A DNA stretch of 64,000 nt from Bombus terrestris (Eukaryota > Arthropoda > Insecta > Hymenoptera > Apidae): contig NC_063276.1 of NCBI RefSeq assembly GCF_910591885.1, positions 8,990,001 to 9,054,000 of the forward strand, in the 5' to 3' direction. The position numbers and the translations under genes are program-made. Below are positions 34,461 through 48,310 of this stretch, one piece after another. The notes beneath the pieces are model-generated. The model was given only the letters and a program-made list of their open reading frames with translations. It searched no databases and was not told the origin of the DNA. Position 1 is the stretch's first letter. Each line of letters opens with the position of its first letter.

Positions 34461-36069
34461 AATTTTGGTGAAATGTTGAGGTAATTTGGAAGGAGGAGGC
34501 TACAGTGATTGGATTGGCAGCATGGAATTGAAATAATTGAAGTTCCTTGCGTTTTTTACGTTTTAAGTAAAGTTATATTATATAGGCTGTTTCAAAAAAT
34601 AATTATTTCGAGCTGTACGAAGGAAAACAATGCGAAACTTCGGTTTTATGCAGCCTCTTTAATTCGGACAGAACATTTCAAATAAGGGGGACGGTATGAT
34701 AAAACTTAGCACAAAGAAAAAGGTAAACCCGTATGTACTCCCGTAACAAACTTCAAATAACCTGTTAAAATCTCAAATAATGATCCGCTCATGTCAAATA
34801 ACTAACAGTAAACTAATAATCCTGCACATAACGGAACAACGTTCTGCCTGTCAAAGCATTTCTCCTGCAGCTCAAACAAACCTCCCGGAACGAGAAAATA
34901 ACCCAAGAGAAATCTTTTCTCGCAACATTTCCCGGTAAATAAAACCTTGGAAAATAGGGATAATTCAAGGAAAAGAGGGTGCGGGGTCGCCGACGATTTT
35001 CTGGAGGCCCAAAACCAGCCAATAGCCGCGGTTGGTCCTGGACATTTTACGAGGCCGGGGTTGGGTCGCGATTTCGTCGCGGCGCATCCATTTCGGCTCG
35101 CGCTTTTATTTGCGAACGCGGCAGAAACAAACGAACGAGCTCTGGGGCTAGGTGAATAATTAGTGCGCTGAAAATGAAAGTCGTCCGGCGATATTTGCTG
35201 CCGGCCTGATCACCAAACCCCATCCCCATTCACCTCCTCTCTGTCTCTCTGTTTCTCTCACTTCAATCCTGTACGTGCTCGCGAGCTCACAATTTCGGCT
35301 TTATCGCAATTTCATTGGCCCCTTTTCATTGGTGGAGCGTGAATAATCTGGTTAAACGACGAGCGTAGCCAGGCGATCGATCGATCCGGAGATTCAACAT
35401 TCGATACTCGAACAACCATCCCCACAGGTTCGTCCTCTCTTTCTCCGTTTTCGGACTCGTGTTCATTATACCAACGAGATTCCGTTGGGTTGCGTATTAG
35501 GTGGCGTCCGGATCGTTCGATTTTGTAATCGCATGAACCGCGATCCGCTGGCAAGCCGGCTTCCTAATCAAGTGAAACGATAATGAAACTATCTCGATAA
35601 CGCTCAGCGAGCTAGTATACCCCGTCGATTTGCACGGAAAAAATATTTTACGTGGATGCTATTCGGTGGATATTGGGATCTTGTTGAAAGCTTCAAACGC
35701 CGTCATTTTTAACGGATCGTCGCATTGATTATGATTTAATTTTTTCTCGATACCTTTCTCGATCAACATTTTGATATTATTTATTGAAATGATGTAAACA
35801 CAGTTTTCACTAATATCGATGAAATACAGTAGCTACAATTTAAGACGAGGCCATATATTGCTTACTTTTAAGAAAGTGTACTTTTACCAGCTTCTACATT
35901 TCATTTTTCCAGTCATAGAAAAGTATAAATGATATGAAATTATGTATTTTGTATGATTAATCATAGTGCAATGTACAAATGGAACTAAAAGTTGTTCTGT
36001 ATTGCAGAACATGTACTTTATCATATTATTAATCGATATCATTCTTCGTATCAAAGTGGTTAATAATCG
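34461..36069. other. Spacer, CpG-rich island (about 34830-35650), spacer
   Basis: The island contains GATCGATCGATC near 35377-35388 and several CG-rich words. No coding frame is convincing. AT-rich DNA flanks it on both sides. A word TATAGGCTGTTTCAAAAAA at about 34580 hints at a transposon end but has no visible partner. Confidence 0.4.
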
Positions 36070-36252
36070 ATGGTTATCTATATAATTATTTATACATCAT
36101 TCGCAAGACCAGTTATGAGCAAAAGATTACAATGGAAGAATGGCAATCAGGTACACACCAGTGAGGAGATAAGAAGTTTGTTTTCCGACCTAGATCACAA
36201 CCGGGTCTTTAATCATGTTATCCCGTCTTCGGAAGAGAAGAAGCATCCGTGA
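36070..36252 (+). CDS. Possible terminal exon fragment, unknown product
   Basis: The second part of this short plus-strand frame is protein-like: RPVMSKRLQWKNGNQVHTSE, then EIRSLFSDLDHNRVF, ending PSSEEKKHP before TGA. CATTCGCAAG immediately before the segment could act as a splice acceptor but lacks a strong pyrimidine tract. No family is recognised. At only about 50 informative codons, chance cannot be excluded. Confidence 0.17.
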   Translation: MVIYIIIYTSFARPVMSKRLQWKNGNQVHTSEEIRSLFSDLDHNRVFNHVIPSSEEKKHP

Positions 36253-39200
36253 TGGATAGTTTCTCGCGTTTCTTGCGCTTCTCTCGGCTATCGATAAAAT
36301 CTCCTAATGATTCCCCAGTTCATGGAATATGAAACAATAAAGGAATATTTCATCAGAAAAATGCTTGAATTACTGAACATTACCACGAAAAAATCTCGGA
36401 CAATCCGATCACGTAATTTAAATAAAATGCACAAAAATATTCCAAGAATTAAAAAATATTCCATTCATCAGAGATAAAATAACAGTTTTTATAAATAAAA
36501 TGTTCTTTAGAAATCTTTCTACCAAAAATAAGCTGTTTTCTCGAAAATTTCTCTCGTAAAACGTCCTCCTTTTTGTGGAACATTTTATCATTAAAAAAAT
36601 CCTCCGTTTTGTTTCAGAATTTTCGTATAAAAAAATTCTCTCTTCTCTCGCTTCGTAGTTTATGATTCGCGCACGTGGATAATGGAAAATGTTGCGCTGT
36701 CGGATGATAAAGTATTACGCGGGTAACACCCGCGGAATTCTTTTCACAGGTCTCGAAACAATACGAACAATAATCGATACAACGAACACGTTCTAAACAG
36801 CCGCTTTCACGTGCCGAGAGTTTGCTTCGTGAACAAAGGAGACACGTTTCCCTTTCACTGTCACGACTGCTTAATTCATCTCTGCCGGTAACATTTACCG
36901 ATCTCTAATTGAAATCAGCAGTTTTCGAGCGTTTATGCGCACAGTCTACAATAGCGGTTTCGTAATCTCGCACCAAGGAAAAACATGGCGAATGTGGTAC
37001 AGCCACTTGTGCCACGGGTCATAAGGTTCCAGACCATCTCGTTCATTGTTATGCATCATCGATCATAAGTTTCAGGCTTAGTGGTTAATAACTTGTATAC
37101 ACGAGCTATTCTCTTAGACAGCTTCGAAATTACTTGGTTTCTTTTGTAACAAAGGCGTTTCCGTGTAATTTTTCATATAGTTACAATGGCGAACAAAAGA
37201 AAGCTTAACCATTGCACGGCTATGATTGCGTCATTTTAAAATCTCGAAATACGGAGCGACCAATTTTAAAAATATTTATGTAATATACTTTAATGTGTTT
37301 CGAAGAGACAGAGTATATTAAGTAATTTAATGTGAGAATAAAGTTTAATTTTTGAAGCTTTATTAAGCGATACAGTTTCAAGTTTCAATAGCTTCGTAGC
37401 ATCTCAGATATATTATACAGGATAACTTTTATAACCTCTTTGAAGTTTTATAGTTCCATAATACCTCATTATACAACACAACCTCTATTTTACAATTTGT
37501 GCAATTTTCTATTTTCGTCGCAGTTTGTAGTTCGTATAAAATTGGAGTAAAAGTAGATATAAAAAGGATCATACATAAATGTATTTGTTAAATGAAATTC
37601 ATAACAATAGTTCCTATCTTCCTATCTGCGATAGCGAAACTATTTTACTTTTCATTATTATGAATATGATGAAAAAGTATTTACAGAATATTTAATATAA
37701 AACTTGAGCTTGCCTTTGTCCGCCATTGTATTTATCGTGTCAATCATAATTTCTCAATTAGTACATGCATAATTGTCAATATAAATGATATAATAATAAC
37801 AATAAATGTATTTTCAATTCATTTATCGGCGAGGAAGAGTTAAATCGTTAAATTATTTACCAGCAGTGCTAATAAGCTTTGGACATAATAACTCATTTAC
37901 CCAGAATTTCCTCGTTTATTAAATAGAATGTTTCATTTATGCTAAAAATTCATTACATCTGGCGTATTTGTGTTTCCAGGAATTAAAACGGATTTAATTA
38001 AAAACGTTTCGTCTTTGTTAATTTTTAATTGCAACTGAAGGAGCTTCTGATAAGGTAACGACCCAGTTACCAGGTAAATATTAAACTGCAAGGACAAAAA
38101 TTACATAAACATCTCTGAATTTAAAAAGATTATTTTATTAAAAATTCTATAATTAATTGCTAATTTGTATCGTATTCTTCATGAATTATGTCCTTCGATA
38201 GAAATTGATTGCCACAGACACGCTACTAGGCACATCCATCTATCAAACAAAATATACTTAAGAAACGAAATTTACAATTTTGAAAATTTAGAGAATTTGA
38301 ATGTTTGAATGTTTTAATATTTGGAGATCTTAAGATTTCAACACGAAATATTTAACATCAATATTTTAAGAGCTAAAGTCACAGTATTAAAAGCCAGAAA
38401 ACAATAATGAAAATCCGTAAAGACAAAAAGTTGTGATTAAACTGTTGTTTTGATGCAACGTTATGCAATGCAACGTCCGACCTTAGTGGATTAAAAAGCT
38501 TCTTTAGAAAGACGAAGAAATATAAATCTGAGAAAAGAAGACCTACAGACTTTTGGAACGGATGTATTAGAAACACGTATAGCTATTGTTTCTCAAGTAG
38601 AACGACCGACTCGATTTCTCGAGATCGATAGGAAATTGCGGAAAGGAAGCGAGTCGAGACGAGAACAATGCAAGAATTAACAACGAGAAACCTGGAGCGG
38701 ATTTCAACGTGATGAATCATGTTTTTTTGTTGGTCAAGCTTGTTTTTCGAGACCGCGTTCGTTTATGTTGCGGTTACGTCGACCACGAATGCTTTCCAAA
38801 CCCGATGCCACACCAGGCTAAATAGGGTTTTCGAGGCGATGCTACGAGGCTCTTGTCTTTATCCAGTCAGTTTTACCTGTCACCGTGTATTGCAAGGGTA
38901 TCTTGTACTTTGCTCGATTACTCGATAGATGGAACGTTTACATGAAACGTGACTGACGTCTCGTCGATGACTTTGGGTTGTTCGATCACGCGAGCCATGA
39001 CTTCTTTCAGAAGTATGATTTTCTATAGAGCTATGTGGTGAAACTATCCTACCATTGCTAAGGTTTCTCGAATCTCGGACGTTGAAGTCTAATACCGTAG
39101 ACTCTTGATCATCACAATGGTCATTGATTAACGGAATAATAGCTTGCCTGAAGATCGATCAATGGAAAATTTAAGGTTGACGTCTTATAAGGAAAACCGG

Positions 39201-39700
39201 AAAATAAGAATAATGTTATTATTATGATGTGATTAATTTACGTGACCGAGGTTATATCATATTCTAAATGCTGAATAGAATATTTCTATGGAATGATAGA
39301 GTAGCGAGATAATAAAGAATTCCACAGTTAAGGTTTCTAATTTTGTTACAATCTAATACTTTTAGGTATAAAGACATTTCGATATTTCTACGAATAAAAT
39401 AAATCTCTGCGAAGATCCCAGTTCTCTACTTACGTTCATAAAACTATAAATTTGCATAAATATTCACGATCCATTTATACCGTTTTCCAAGAGCTGTAAA
39501 TCCAATTGTACCCTAATTTACCCGGAGCTTACCACACACGCAGAGACACCGCAGTATCAAAGTCTCCATTATCGTCCAATAAGTGCTTATCTCCAACTTA
39601 CCTGAAACAAACAAAAGAAAACGACGAATTAGAATCAATCAGAAAAAAGTGAACAAAGTGGTCGCGAAGCCTATCCCATTCAGCATAGTCAAGAACTCAT
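36253..39700. other. Spacers with CpG-rich islands (about 36640-37090 and 38580-39190)
   Basis: The islands show no coding signal. The spacers (36253-36640, 37091-38580 and 39191-39700) are AT-rich with no recognised elements. Confidence 0.4.
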
Positions 39701-42700
39701 TCGTCATCGTGAAGACGAGGCTTCATAGCCCGCGGTGCCAAAACAGCCTCGGTCTCGGTTCCTCGCAGAAAAACAAGCCTCATTTGCGCTCGGGCCAGCG
39801 CGGAGCCACGCGGGCTTAATTAAGCGAATCGAGCCGATGAAGACACGCTCGTATATCCGTTATCTTTTCGAGTCCCTCCACCCACGAGCAGTGGGCTACA
39901 ACTCGTCTATTGTTCCTACGGGGCTAAACACGTCATTATCATTATTCATAAACGACGGGCGGCCAACGGTTGAGCCGTTCGCGGATCGCGCCACGAAATC
40001 CTGACGATCGTGAGGCTTCGCGGTTTGGATAAAACGGAACAGTGAATAGACGAAACTATGGTTGCGTGTTCGTGAAGTATCGAGGCAGCAGCGCGTTGAA
40101 AGGCTTGAAATATCTCGTCTGTTGTATTCTGTGTTTTATGGCGGATTCGGTTTGTAGTACAGTAGCTACAGCTTTGCGTTTATTGTAACATTTATATCGT
40201 AATTAATTTAAGTGCAAGTGCATTAAGTTTCATATCATCTGGTAGTACTTTCGTACGATTACAAAAATTTAATACTAGGAAAATTCATGGGAAATAAGGC
40301 TATGAACGATTTTCGCAGCCTCTCTATAGAAGAGAAGAATCTTTCAGAAGTTGTTGTTGAAGTTAGGATGAGTGTGGGTGGAATGTATTTCCATTGATTT
40401 GTGTTCTAGATTTATCGATAGAGAAAAAAGAAATCTTATTATCCAATTTTTAAACCTTCGCGATTTATACTTGCGACCAGTTATATTAAACGGTTCCATC
40501 AAAAGAGAGATCAAATAAAACTTTAACTTCATCGGATATCTATACTCATCAGTCATTATTGGAAAACGTTCCGATGATTTTTTTATTCCAGTCCTTCCAA
40601 CTTTTCAAAATTCCTAACTACATTATTCCGAACATTTAGAGAATCCATCTTAAAATATTTCAATTAAAGAGGAACATCAAAAGGACTTAAACACAATCAG
40701 ATAATCAGCCGATGTTAAAAGAACCTCGATGAAAAATTATTTTTATTTCGATTCTTCCAATTTTCAAAAACTAAAAATTCTGCTATAAGGCGTTTTAATC
40801 AAGGAAACAGTAGAATGCATCGTGGAGCATCGATTCGCAATCGTCAAATTCTCTCGTTCGTGTAGAATCTGCCTGGCTCGCCGGGCCCATACAATTAAAA
40901 TTCATTTATCGACCGGCCATTACATCCGCGCGTTCGCGATCCTTTATTTTTATTCGCGTCTGAAGGGGCTCGTTACACCGACCTAACCAGTGGCAATTAA
41001 TCACGAACGTTTTAACGATCCGCGAGTATCGAACGAACCCGTCGGACTCACCGCTGGATTCTCCTGTTTTAATAATCGTCACCGAATTTTGTCCATCTAT
41101 TTTTCTGTTTTTTATCCGTTTCTCTTTCATCGTGGCAAGTTACGAATAGAATTCTGGCGGAACGAGTTATAGACACGCGTTGATAATTGTCCGTCGAAAC
41201 GCGTTTCGTAGATAATCGAATCGATGTCTTTCATATCGCAAACTTGTTTCATAGATCGTTTCGGATGCAAGGGAACGCGGAGCTGAGACGATGCTGTCGC
41301 TCTGTCACGTCATGGGGATTATCCGCGTTACTTCGAATCTGAAACGAATAAACTCGATCAATTTTGCTCTGTGATTGAAACAAGAGTTAATTCCTTAAAG
41401 TGGAGATATTTACTTTGGTTTTGATGCAACTTGTGAATTTTGGTATATAATTTAATAGCCTGCGTTTGTGAATTATATGGACTATTAAATTGGTCCAGGA
41501 TATATATTATTATATTCCATTTGCTTTTTCAATAAGTTTCCATACGATAGAAAACTTTCCGTTTGGAAAATACATTTTATTTTATTTCTTGCGAACCTTC
41601 GCTTTCCGAATATATTTTAGCATAATTTAGATGGTAATAAACTTTAGTGGAAACTATGGAGTGTTAAATTATGCCAAATAAATTTCAAGAAGTTACACAA
41701 TTATATCGTATTAAATTTATATAATTGTGATTATAATTTATATAAATGTGATGTATATATAGTAGAAGAATTCGAAGCGTTAGCGAAAAGATACAACAGA
41801 ATCGTGGAAAACTCGCGAAGAGAAACCCATTCGCCTGTGCCAGCAGCGACATTAATTATCTAATTATATCTCGGAAGGGAACACGTTTCGCGAGCGTTGT
41901 TGTGCGGGTGTTACGGCCTCCTGTTGTTTTGACGGGCCATATATTTTTCGACTCTTTCGGGAACGTGGCCAAGTGTTTAGAACTTCTAAGTATAGCCGTC
42001 TACCTCCGCGTTTCTGTATATTCCGCAGCCGTTGCGAAGATGAAGTATCCCAGAGAAGAGTGTCGCCCGTTTCGGGAGATAAGTTAACCGCGCCGATGCC
42101 AAACGTTGACGGTGCATGCAAATGAGATCGTGCCATGCTACAGAGGCTCCTCTGTTTGTAAATGCTTTGCACTTTTCTCATCGTACTTTCACTATTCTAA
42201 TTTTTAGAATCTTATTTTTCTTCGTAGAAGTATATAGACTTTTTCGAAAGTATAATATTTCTACAAAGTTTCTATGAAATATATACTTTAACAAAAATAA
42301 TGTAAAGATTAAGGATTAAAATGTGTATAAAATATTTCTTCAAAATCTTTTTTATTTCTTGGAAACTCTTTTGCAGAAAAAAGAGTTTCATTTCTTAAAA
42401 GAATCAAATTTCTACAAAATATTTCCTGAAAAGTTCTTTGATGCTTTTAAACAATAAAGTTGCTTCTAAATTCTCTGTTGAATTTGTTTAGATATTTAGA
42501 AATAATTCAGTTCACACGTTTCATATTTTCTCAAAAATTTGTTTACGATACTTCCGTCAAAGATGTTGATTTTTAAGAATATTTACAATGTATTACATTG
42601 CATAATAATATAAAATCCCCGATAAGCTTAAAACTGAAAAGTCGCTGTTAATACAGCTTACTGTAGACTATTCAAAGCAATAACTTTCGTCAATTAATTT

Positions 42701-43640
42701 ACAAGAATAACGGAAAAATGCGATGTTGGGAAAGGTCTGTGTACTCTCGCGTTCCACCTTTGACCTGTTCACCAGGATGAACTGGATTAAAGAAGCGTAA
42801 GATTGATATTAGCTGCAGAGAACGCAAAGTATGAGCGGTACAATGAACGACGTAATGTAGTGGCACGTGCAAATCTTCAGGTTTATTTGATTACAAAGTT
42901 TGCGCTCGCAGAGATGAATGGTTTGACTGTGGAAGCTTCACTGTTGACTGTCTCACTTGTAAATTACGACTCTGTTTGCTTCCTTTTGCGCTACTTGCAC
43001 CCTGGGACACGGGGAATATCGAATTCAATGAAACACTACTTCGACAATGTTTAAGTTGCAAACACTGTCATCCATCCAGTCGTGTTCGTTCGACACCAAG
43101 CGAAGAGGAACCTCTGCTGCCAATTTACGTTTGTCACGGCGGAAATATGAATCGACAACTTGAGAGTTTCTTGTTATAGTTCAGAGTTTAATGAAAGTCG
43201 ACGACTAAATTAATTTTATTTCCTGGCAGAAATTAATTGTCGCTTGACACAGTTACGCCATGAAATTCTAGTTTCAATTTGCAACATTTCGATCTTCCGT
43301 TTTATCTATACTTTTGTACTATTAACGAAGGAAGCTTAAAAGGTTTTTTATTATTCGACATTAGTATATTCGATATTATTATTCGATATTTGTATTCAGC
43401 CTAGTGAAAGAACATGTGTTGGCAATAAAAAGAGAAATGAAACCGAAGATACATCCGCTACTAGAGAGATAATAATAATAAAAAGAAGAAGAATAAGGAA
43501 CCAAAGATCTATTTCGTAAAGAAGCTCTAATCCAACGGCAACTTGACAGACCACCCAGTAGCTCGTAAAGTACATGCACAGATATCTTAATTCGCGACTT
43601 TCCACCGAAACCCCATGCAATCACGAACCACCGATTAGAA
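39701..43640. other. Alternating CpG-rich islands and spacers
   Basis: Islands lie at about 39700-40120 (with GCTTAATTAAGCGAATCGAG near 39814-39833, a palindromic AGCTTAATTAAGC-like site), 40820-41340, 41770-42180 and, more weakly, 42720-43200. Frames in the islands are open on both strands or low in complexity and are not called. The AT-rich stretches between them hold nothing recognised. Confidence 0.4.
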
Positions 43641-44180
43641 GGTTAAACACCACGCATTATCCAAGACTCTATAAAGCGAAGCGAGGCACCATCGTGGAAA
43701 ACAGAGGAAAAGTCGATAGACGATAGGCGAAGCCGCAATCAAGCCGCCTAATTACCGTTAACAGTGGAACGCAATCCCAGCCTTACGACTGACGATTCGA
43801 ATTAATCGCTGAATTAGCGGCGCCTGTGATAGCTTCATGGAGTCGCGCCCGATGAGGATAGCCCTTAAGCGTCGCAATTACGTTGGATCTATGCGGGCAT
43901 ATAACACGCGAGGCTGATCGCCGCCGATGTGTTCGCCGAGAGCTTTCGCCGATTTAATTAACTTCTGTCGATAAATTCACCGCCTTATCCGGTGACCGGG
44001 CCTACTTGAACGCTTGGAATTTTAATAGCCTGTCCCCATGCCGTTCCTCCTGCTTTATGATTTCGAGTTACCTGGTCTCCGTGGAATTGGACACGCGAAC
44101 TGCTTTTCTCTTTCTTTTTGCCACTCTGCTAAAGATAGTATTACTTTCGGCTTTTTCTTCTTTTCACTTGCCTCTTCGGT
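43641..44180. promoter_or_regulatory. Candidate enhancer: CpG-rich block with TAAT sites
   Basis: Clustered homeodomain words include CCTAATTACC (about 43747-43756), GAATTAATCGCTGAATTAGC (about 43800-43818), AGTTAATTAAAT in reverse (43953-43962) and GATAAATTC nearby. GCGGCGCCTG and CGCCGCCGATG words lie between them. No frame is protein-like. The role is inferred from the contrast between TAAT cores and the surrounding GC-rich sequence. Confidence 0.33.
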
Positions 44181-47107
44181 CATCTTAATTGCGGTTCAGT
44201 TTCTTTCTTTTTTCTTCTTTTAATTTTTTGGACGATTTGGTAGGATGGCTTTAATCTTTTTAAGAGACAAATTTATTAAGGCCAGGAAATGATAATTGTA
44301 TTCAATACAAGTGCGTGTGACACACCCAATGCTGGAACCACAGAACTGGTAATTAACTAATTAATGATATTAGCGAACTGACAAGCAACAGATTGTGGAC
44401 TTTCGTTGTACGAGCAGTTTTTGGCAATTCTATAATTTTATTTCGAATAGAATACATAGTTGGTAACCTGTAGAATTGCAAGATTACTTGGTTAGAACCT
44501 GCTTACTTGTGCAGAACTTTATTTGTTTCATTACTAGATCCGTTACTGTTATGCAAAGAAATTCATTAGTACTAGGCTTATATTAAGGAAAAGCAAATCT
44601 TTTTAATTTAACCTTTGTTTATTACCATAATATATCGTCTTTTGGTCCAGAGATTATTTAGAGAGAATTTCGCTCTTTTAACATTTATAAAGATCAGTTA
44701 AAAGTTTTTTTACTTGAAAAGTTTGAACTTCTCATGGGAAACTTTTCGTAGGCAATTTTGTAGAAATAATGCATTAAGCTTAGATAATGCTTTGGATAGC
44801 TTTTAAGAGGAGTGGCTTTCTAGGTAATTGTTTAGATAGTGTTGTACATGGTTTCGTAGATAGCCTCCTCTTTAATATCGAAGTTGCTTTAAAGAACTCT
44901 AAAGCACGTTGTCGAGATATTTGCGTATATGGTATTTTCACACGTGTTGGAAATGCTCTTAAAATATGTTTCTTCCATTATTAACGTGTACGCTATTATT
45001 ATAGAACCGAAATAAATTTCTCCTATAATTCTTTTTGGCTCAAAAAATATTTATCCATGGAACGTCCACGTGTGACACTACATACCATATTACATTAGTA
45101 TGTGCCAGAAATACATTCAACCCAGATGTGAAACAAGAATATTCTTTCTCATATCTTTCCATGTGGAAATCGTCGATACCGACGAACTTTACTCTTTTAA
45201 GAAACTCCTTTATTTTAATTCCATGCTATACGATTACCTACCGTGTAACTTTTGTGTAACTTTTCGAAAATCTGTTTGCCTGATTTTTTTCTGATTCAAT
45301 TGTTTTAAATCGATAGATAAATTTTATATTGCGTATTTGATACACACACTTTGAAAGTAATATTAAGATTGCTTTAATTCATTCGTAAAAGCAAATCATT
45401 TCCGTTTGATAAATAGTCTGTGACTCTCGTACAGCAATGTATATTCTCCGCAGAAAGGAACAGCGAAGAAACGAGTTACCGGAAAAAGAAAGAAAGCCAC
45501 GTCGGTCCGGAATTCCCGTTTGATTTACGCCGCGCGCCGCCAGGGAGGAAACCAGGATAAAACGCTGATAGAGGCGTGCTCGCGGCCGCGCCACTGTCAA
45601 AAACCGCATAGAAATAGGGACATTTTCGTACTTCTATTCCGTTGCGGCCCCGCGAACTTTACGACCAGTCTATTCGACTTTCGTCGCTGGATACGCCTTC
45701 CTATCTAAATGTCGTGCGACGGTATCGTGGCTAAAAGTGACATAGATAAATGCGCGTAGTCTGCTGCCGCATTCAGATTTCGTATTTCCGAAACTGGAAC
45801 AATCCTGGTGAGACGGTGGTGCATGGTGCGGCGATTTGGCGGTACAAAGGATAGGAAACTTTCGAGAATTTTAGAAGAAGGAAGAGTGAAAAGTTCTCGG
45901 TATGAGATAAGGTTAAGTTCACTTTGTAGTGGATCTCGTGAATGGAGATTCCATTGTTTCGAGTAATTGGAGTTTATTGCAGAGAACTAATGGAAGATTC
46001 TGATCGACGATTTTCGGAAAAGCTAAAAAAATGTCAATTTAGTAGCAATTCTAAAAAAAACTTTTGCAGGAATTTTATTTGAAATAAAATGTTTCGATAA
46101 TTTTTTCCCTGTCGTAGCCACGATAAAATGATCGATTAATTGTTCGAGTATTTTTGTTTCTATATTCTATAATATTCTATAGATTTTACGTACACATTCT
46201 ATGTGTAATTTATTCCATAATGTTTTTAATATTTTAGTCATTTTATTGTTCAATTGTTGTCAATGAATTACTAAGCTGAAGTATTAACCAAGTGTCACGA
46301 TATTTAGTAATTCAGGACACAGAATATATTCTAATGTACGAGAATCAATCAATGAAGGCCTAAATACTTTCAGACAGTTTCTATTGGGAACAATTGCTCT
46401 CAGCTATTATAAAATTGATCACTTCGAGAAACATCGATCACGTCCCAAAAGAGCTCAGCCGTTCGTCCAATAAGAAGCTTAAAGTACAACAGCCGTCTTA
46501 TCAATCTCACTCTTTATCCTCAAAATTAATGGCTAGCCGATGCAACTCTTCCAACAATAGAAACTAAATTCATCACCATCGTTCTTCATATACGATTTCA
46601 TTTACGAAAACAGAAGATAGAAAAAGAAAAAATGTTAACGCCTAAATAATTCACACGTATCTAAATAAAACACAGGAAATGAGGCAATATTAAGGACTAA
46701 ACAATTCAAACAAATTTTTAAAAAATGTAGAAAACGAAGAAATATTAAAAAGTGAGTAATTCGAGCATTTTCATCAAACTCTGAAACGTGTGCCAATTTT
46801 GGTATACATAGCGTGGTTGGAAAGTCGGGTAAAAGCATCGAAGATGTTAAGCGAGAATCTCGCTACCACAAACTTCCCACGAAGGAAACGTTTCGAGCAT
46901 GAAAAGGGCGAGGTCCCGGTTGAATCGCGTCGGTGACATTGATATCGGCGGTTCGATCGTGGATCGATGGATCCGTGTCCAACGCGAACACGATCTCTGA
47001 GCAGCGTAGAGAGGCACAGGGTGTGGCGTAATCGCGTTTGTTTGTAATTCTAAGCTCCGAAGCCCTGGCACAATACCACACGCGGTTGCTTCGATCGGTG
47101 CAACTTG

Positions 47108-47115
<8 letters not shown>
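44181..47115. other. AT-rich spacers with CpG-rich islands (about 45430-45850 and from 46840)
   Basis: 44181-45430 and 45860-46840 are AT-rich and contain nothing recognised. The islands have frames open on both strands without protein-like composition. Confidence 0.4.

Positions 47116-47138
<23 letters not shown>
47116..47138 (+). repeat. (CT)11 microsatellite
   Basis: An uninterrupted CT run lies in a pyrimidine-rich segment. The frames across it read as SLSLSL or RERERE and are artefacts of the repeat. Confidence 0.9.
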
Positions 47139-47870
47139 CTCTCTTTCTCTTCGTGTCTTCGTCCGCAAAATCGACCAGCATCTCTGCGGCACCCCTTTGT
47201 ACAAGCTGTGTTCGCAAAATATTTGGCCAAAGTGTAAGGCGACGAAAGAAAAACGTGTTGTACGAACTCTATCCGCAAACATTACCCTTTCTCAGCCTCT
47301 TTGAAGGGATTTTCCAGCTCTTTTATGGTAAAACGTTTATCCTGCATCTTTTTAAGGGACAAGGTAGTTAGGGAAATTTGGTAAAAAAGCAGCTTTTCGG
47401 AAAAATGTGGTTCGAGCAGTGGAATGCGTGTATTTTACGGATAAAATTCACTTTGGAATTTTTGTGCTTCAGTTGTTGCCAAACTTTCATATAAAATCTT
47501 TGATGGGTATGTGATACCTAGATCATGAACAAACACGCGATATTTATTGTACAAGAAGTTTGCCTAAAGAAAGAAAATTTAATTGTTGTTAATGTAATTT
47601 TTTTAAGTTAAATTTAAAGCAATGAAGTAATAATGACGAATTAATAACGAAAGCTGTACCCGCTAATATTTTATCTAAACGTTTAATATATTTTTTTCCA
47701 GCGTCCAGTCTACAGTGCCCTACATACAATTCTGAATAACTATCTCCTGAATTCCATTTCATTTTCCAATTTCTCCATTAAATTTTTCATAAAATTTACT
47801 TTACGACGTTGTAGTAACTTTAGATTTTCCCGACAAGTAGAAAATGAAATTTTCATCGACACGAAAAGAA
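47139..47870. other. End of island and AT-rich spacer
   Basis: Nothing is recognised after the CT run other than short homopolymers. Confidence 0.45.
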
Positions 47871-48310
47871 GCTTTGTCTGGTGCTGCTCTTCGCGCGCGT
47901 TTGACAAGCTTCTTTATCGCGGCGACTTAAATTGCAGCGACAGTCGAACTGCGGAAACCCTACGGGGCAGAAGCACCCCATGTTTCGTTTTATCTTACAC
48001 TAAGCCGTCTTATGCGGTTTACAGGATAAAACGAAACGTATCCACCAAGCTCGATGATATTATCCGCTTTCTCGTAATTATTTTACCACTTGCAAACCGT
48101 TACCTTGTCGAATTGCCAGGCCAATTAACCAACCGTTACTGTCGTTATCATTAATTTTAACAGGGCTGAAAACACGGCGTGAACTTCAACGTTTTTTAAC
48201 CGCGTTTAAAGCTAATAAGTCGACGTAATTGCAATTAGAGGAGGGAGAAGAACAGTTTCCATCACGCGAGTGTGGTTATATTCTTCGTGATGGCCTACAG
48301 TTACTCTGAA
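47871..48310. promoter_or_regulatory. CpG-rich island containing a 13-bp perfect inverted repeat
   Basis: GTTTCGTTTTATC (47982-47994) is followed 30 bp later by its exact inverse GATAAAACGAAAC (48025-48037). Inside, TAAGCCG (48001-48007) faces CGGTTTA with one mismatch, so the whole 56-bp segment can fold into an imperfect hairpin. TTTTAT is also a caudal/Abd-B class core, so a paired binding site is an alternative. No coding frame is present. Confidence 0.4.

Noticed and set aside
34578..34625. TATAGGCTGTTTCAAAAAATA as a possible transposon end
   Set aside because: No inverted copy and no target-site duplication could be located.
35825..35845. TACAGTAGCTACAATTT, similar to the Tc1-like terminus (also TACAGTAGCTACAG near 40157)
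   Set aside because: Only about ten bases match, with no partner end, so a chance match is likely.
37050..37145. tRNA-like words (GGCTTAGTGGTTAATAA and a later CTTCGAAAT)
   Set aside because: The second box deviates from the consensus and no pairing acceptor stem or anticodon arm could be drawn.
46847..47371. Long frames on both strands around the CT microsatellite
   Set aside because: The SLSLSL and RERERE runs are translations of the dinucleotide repeat.
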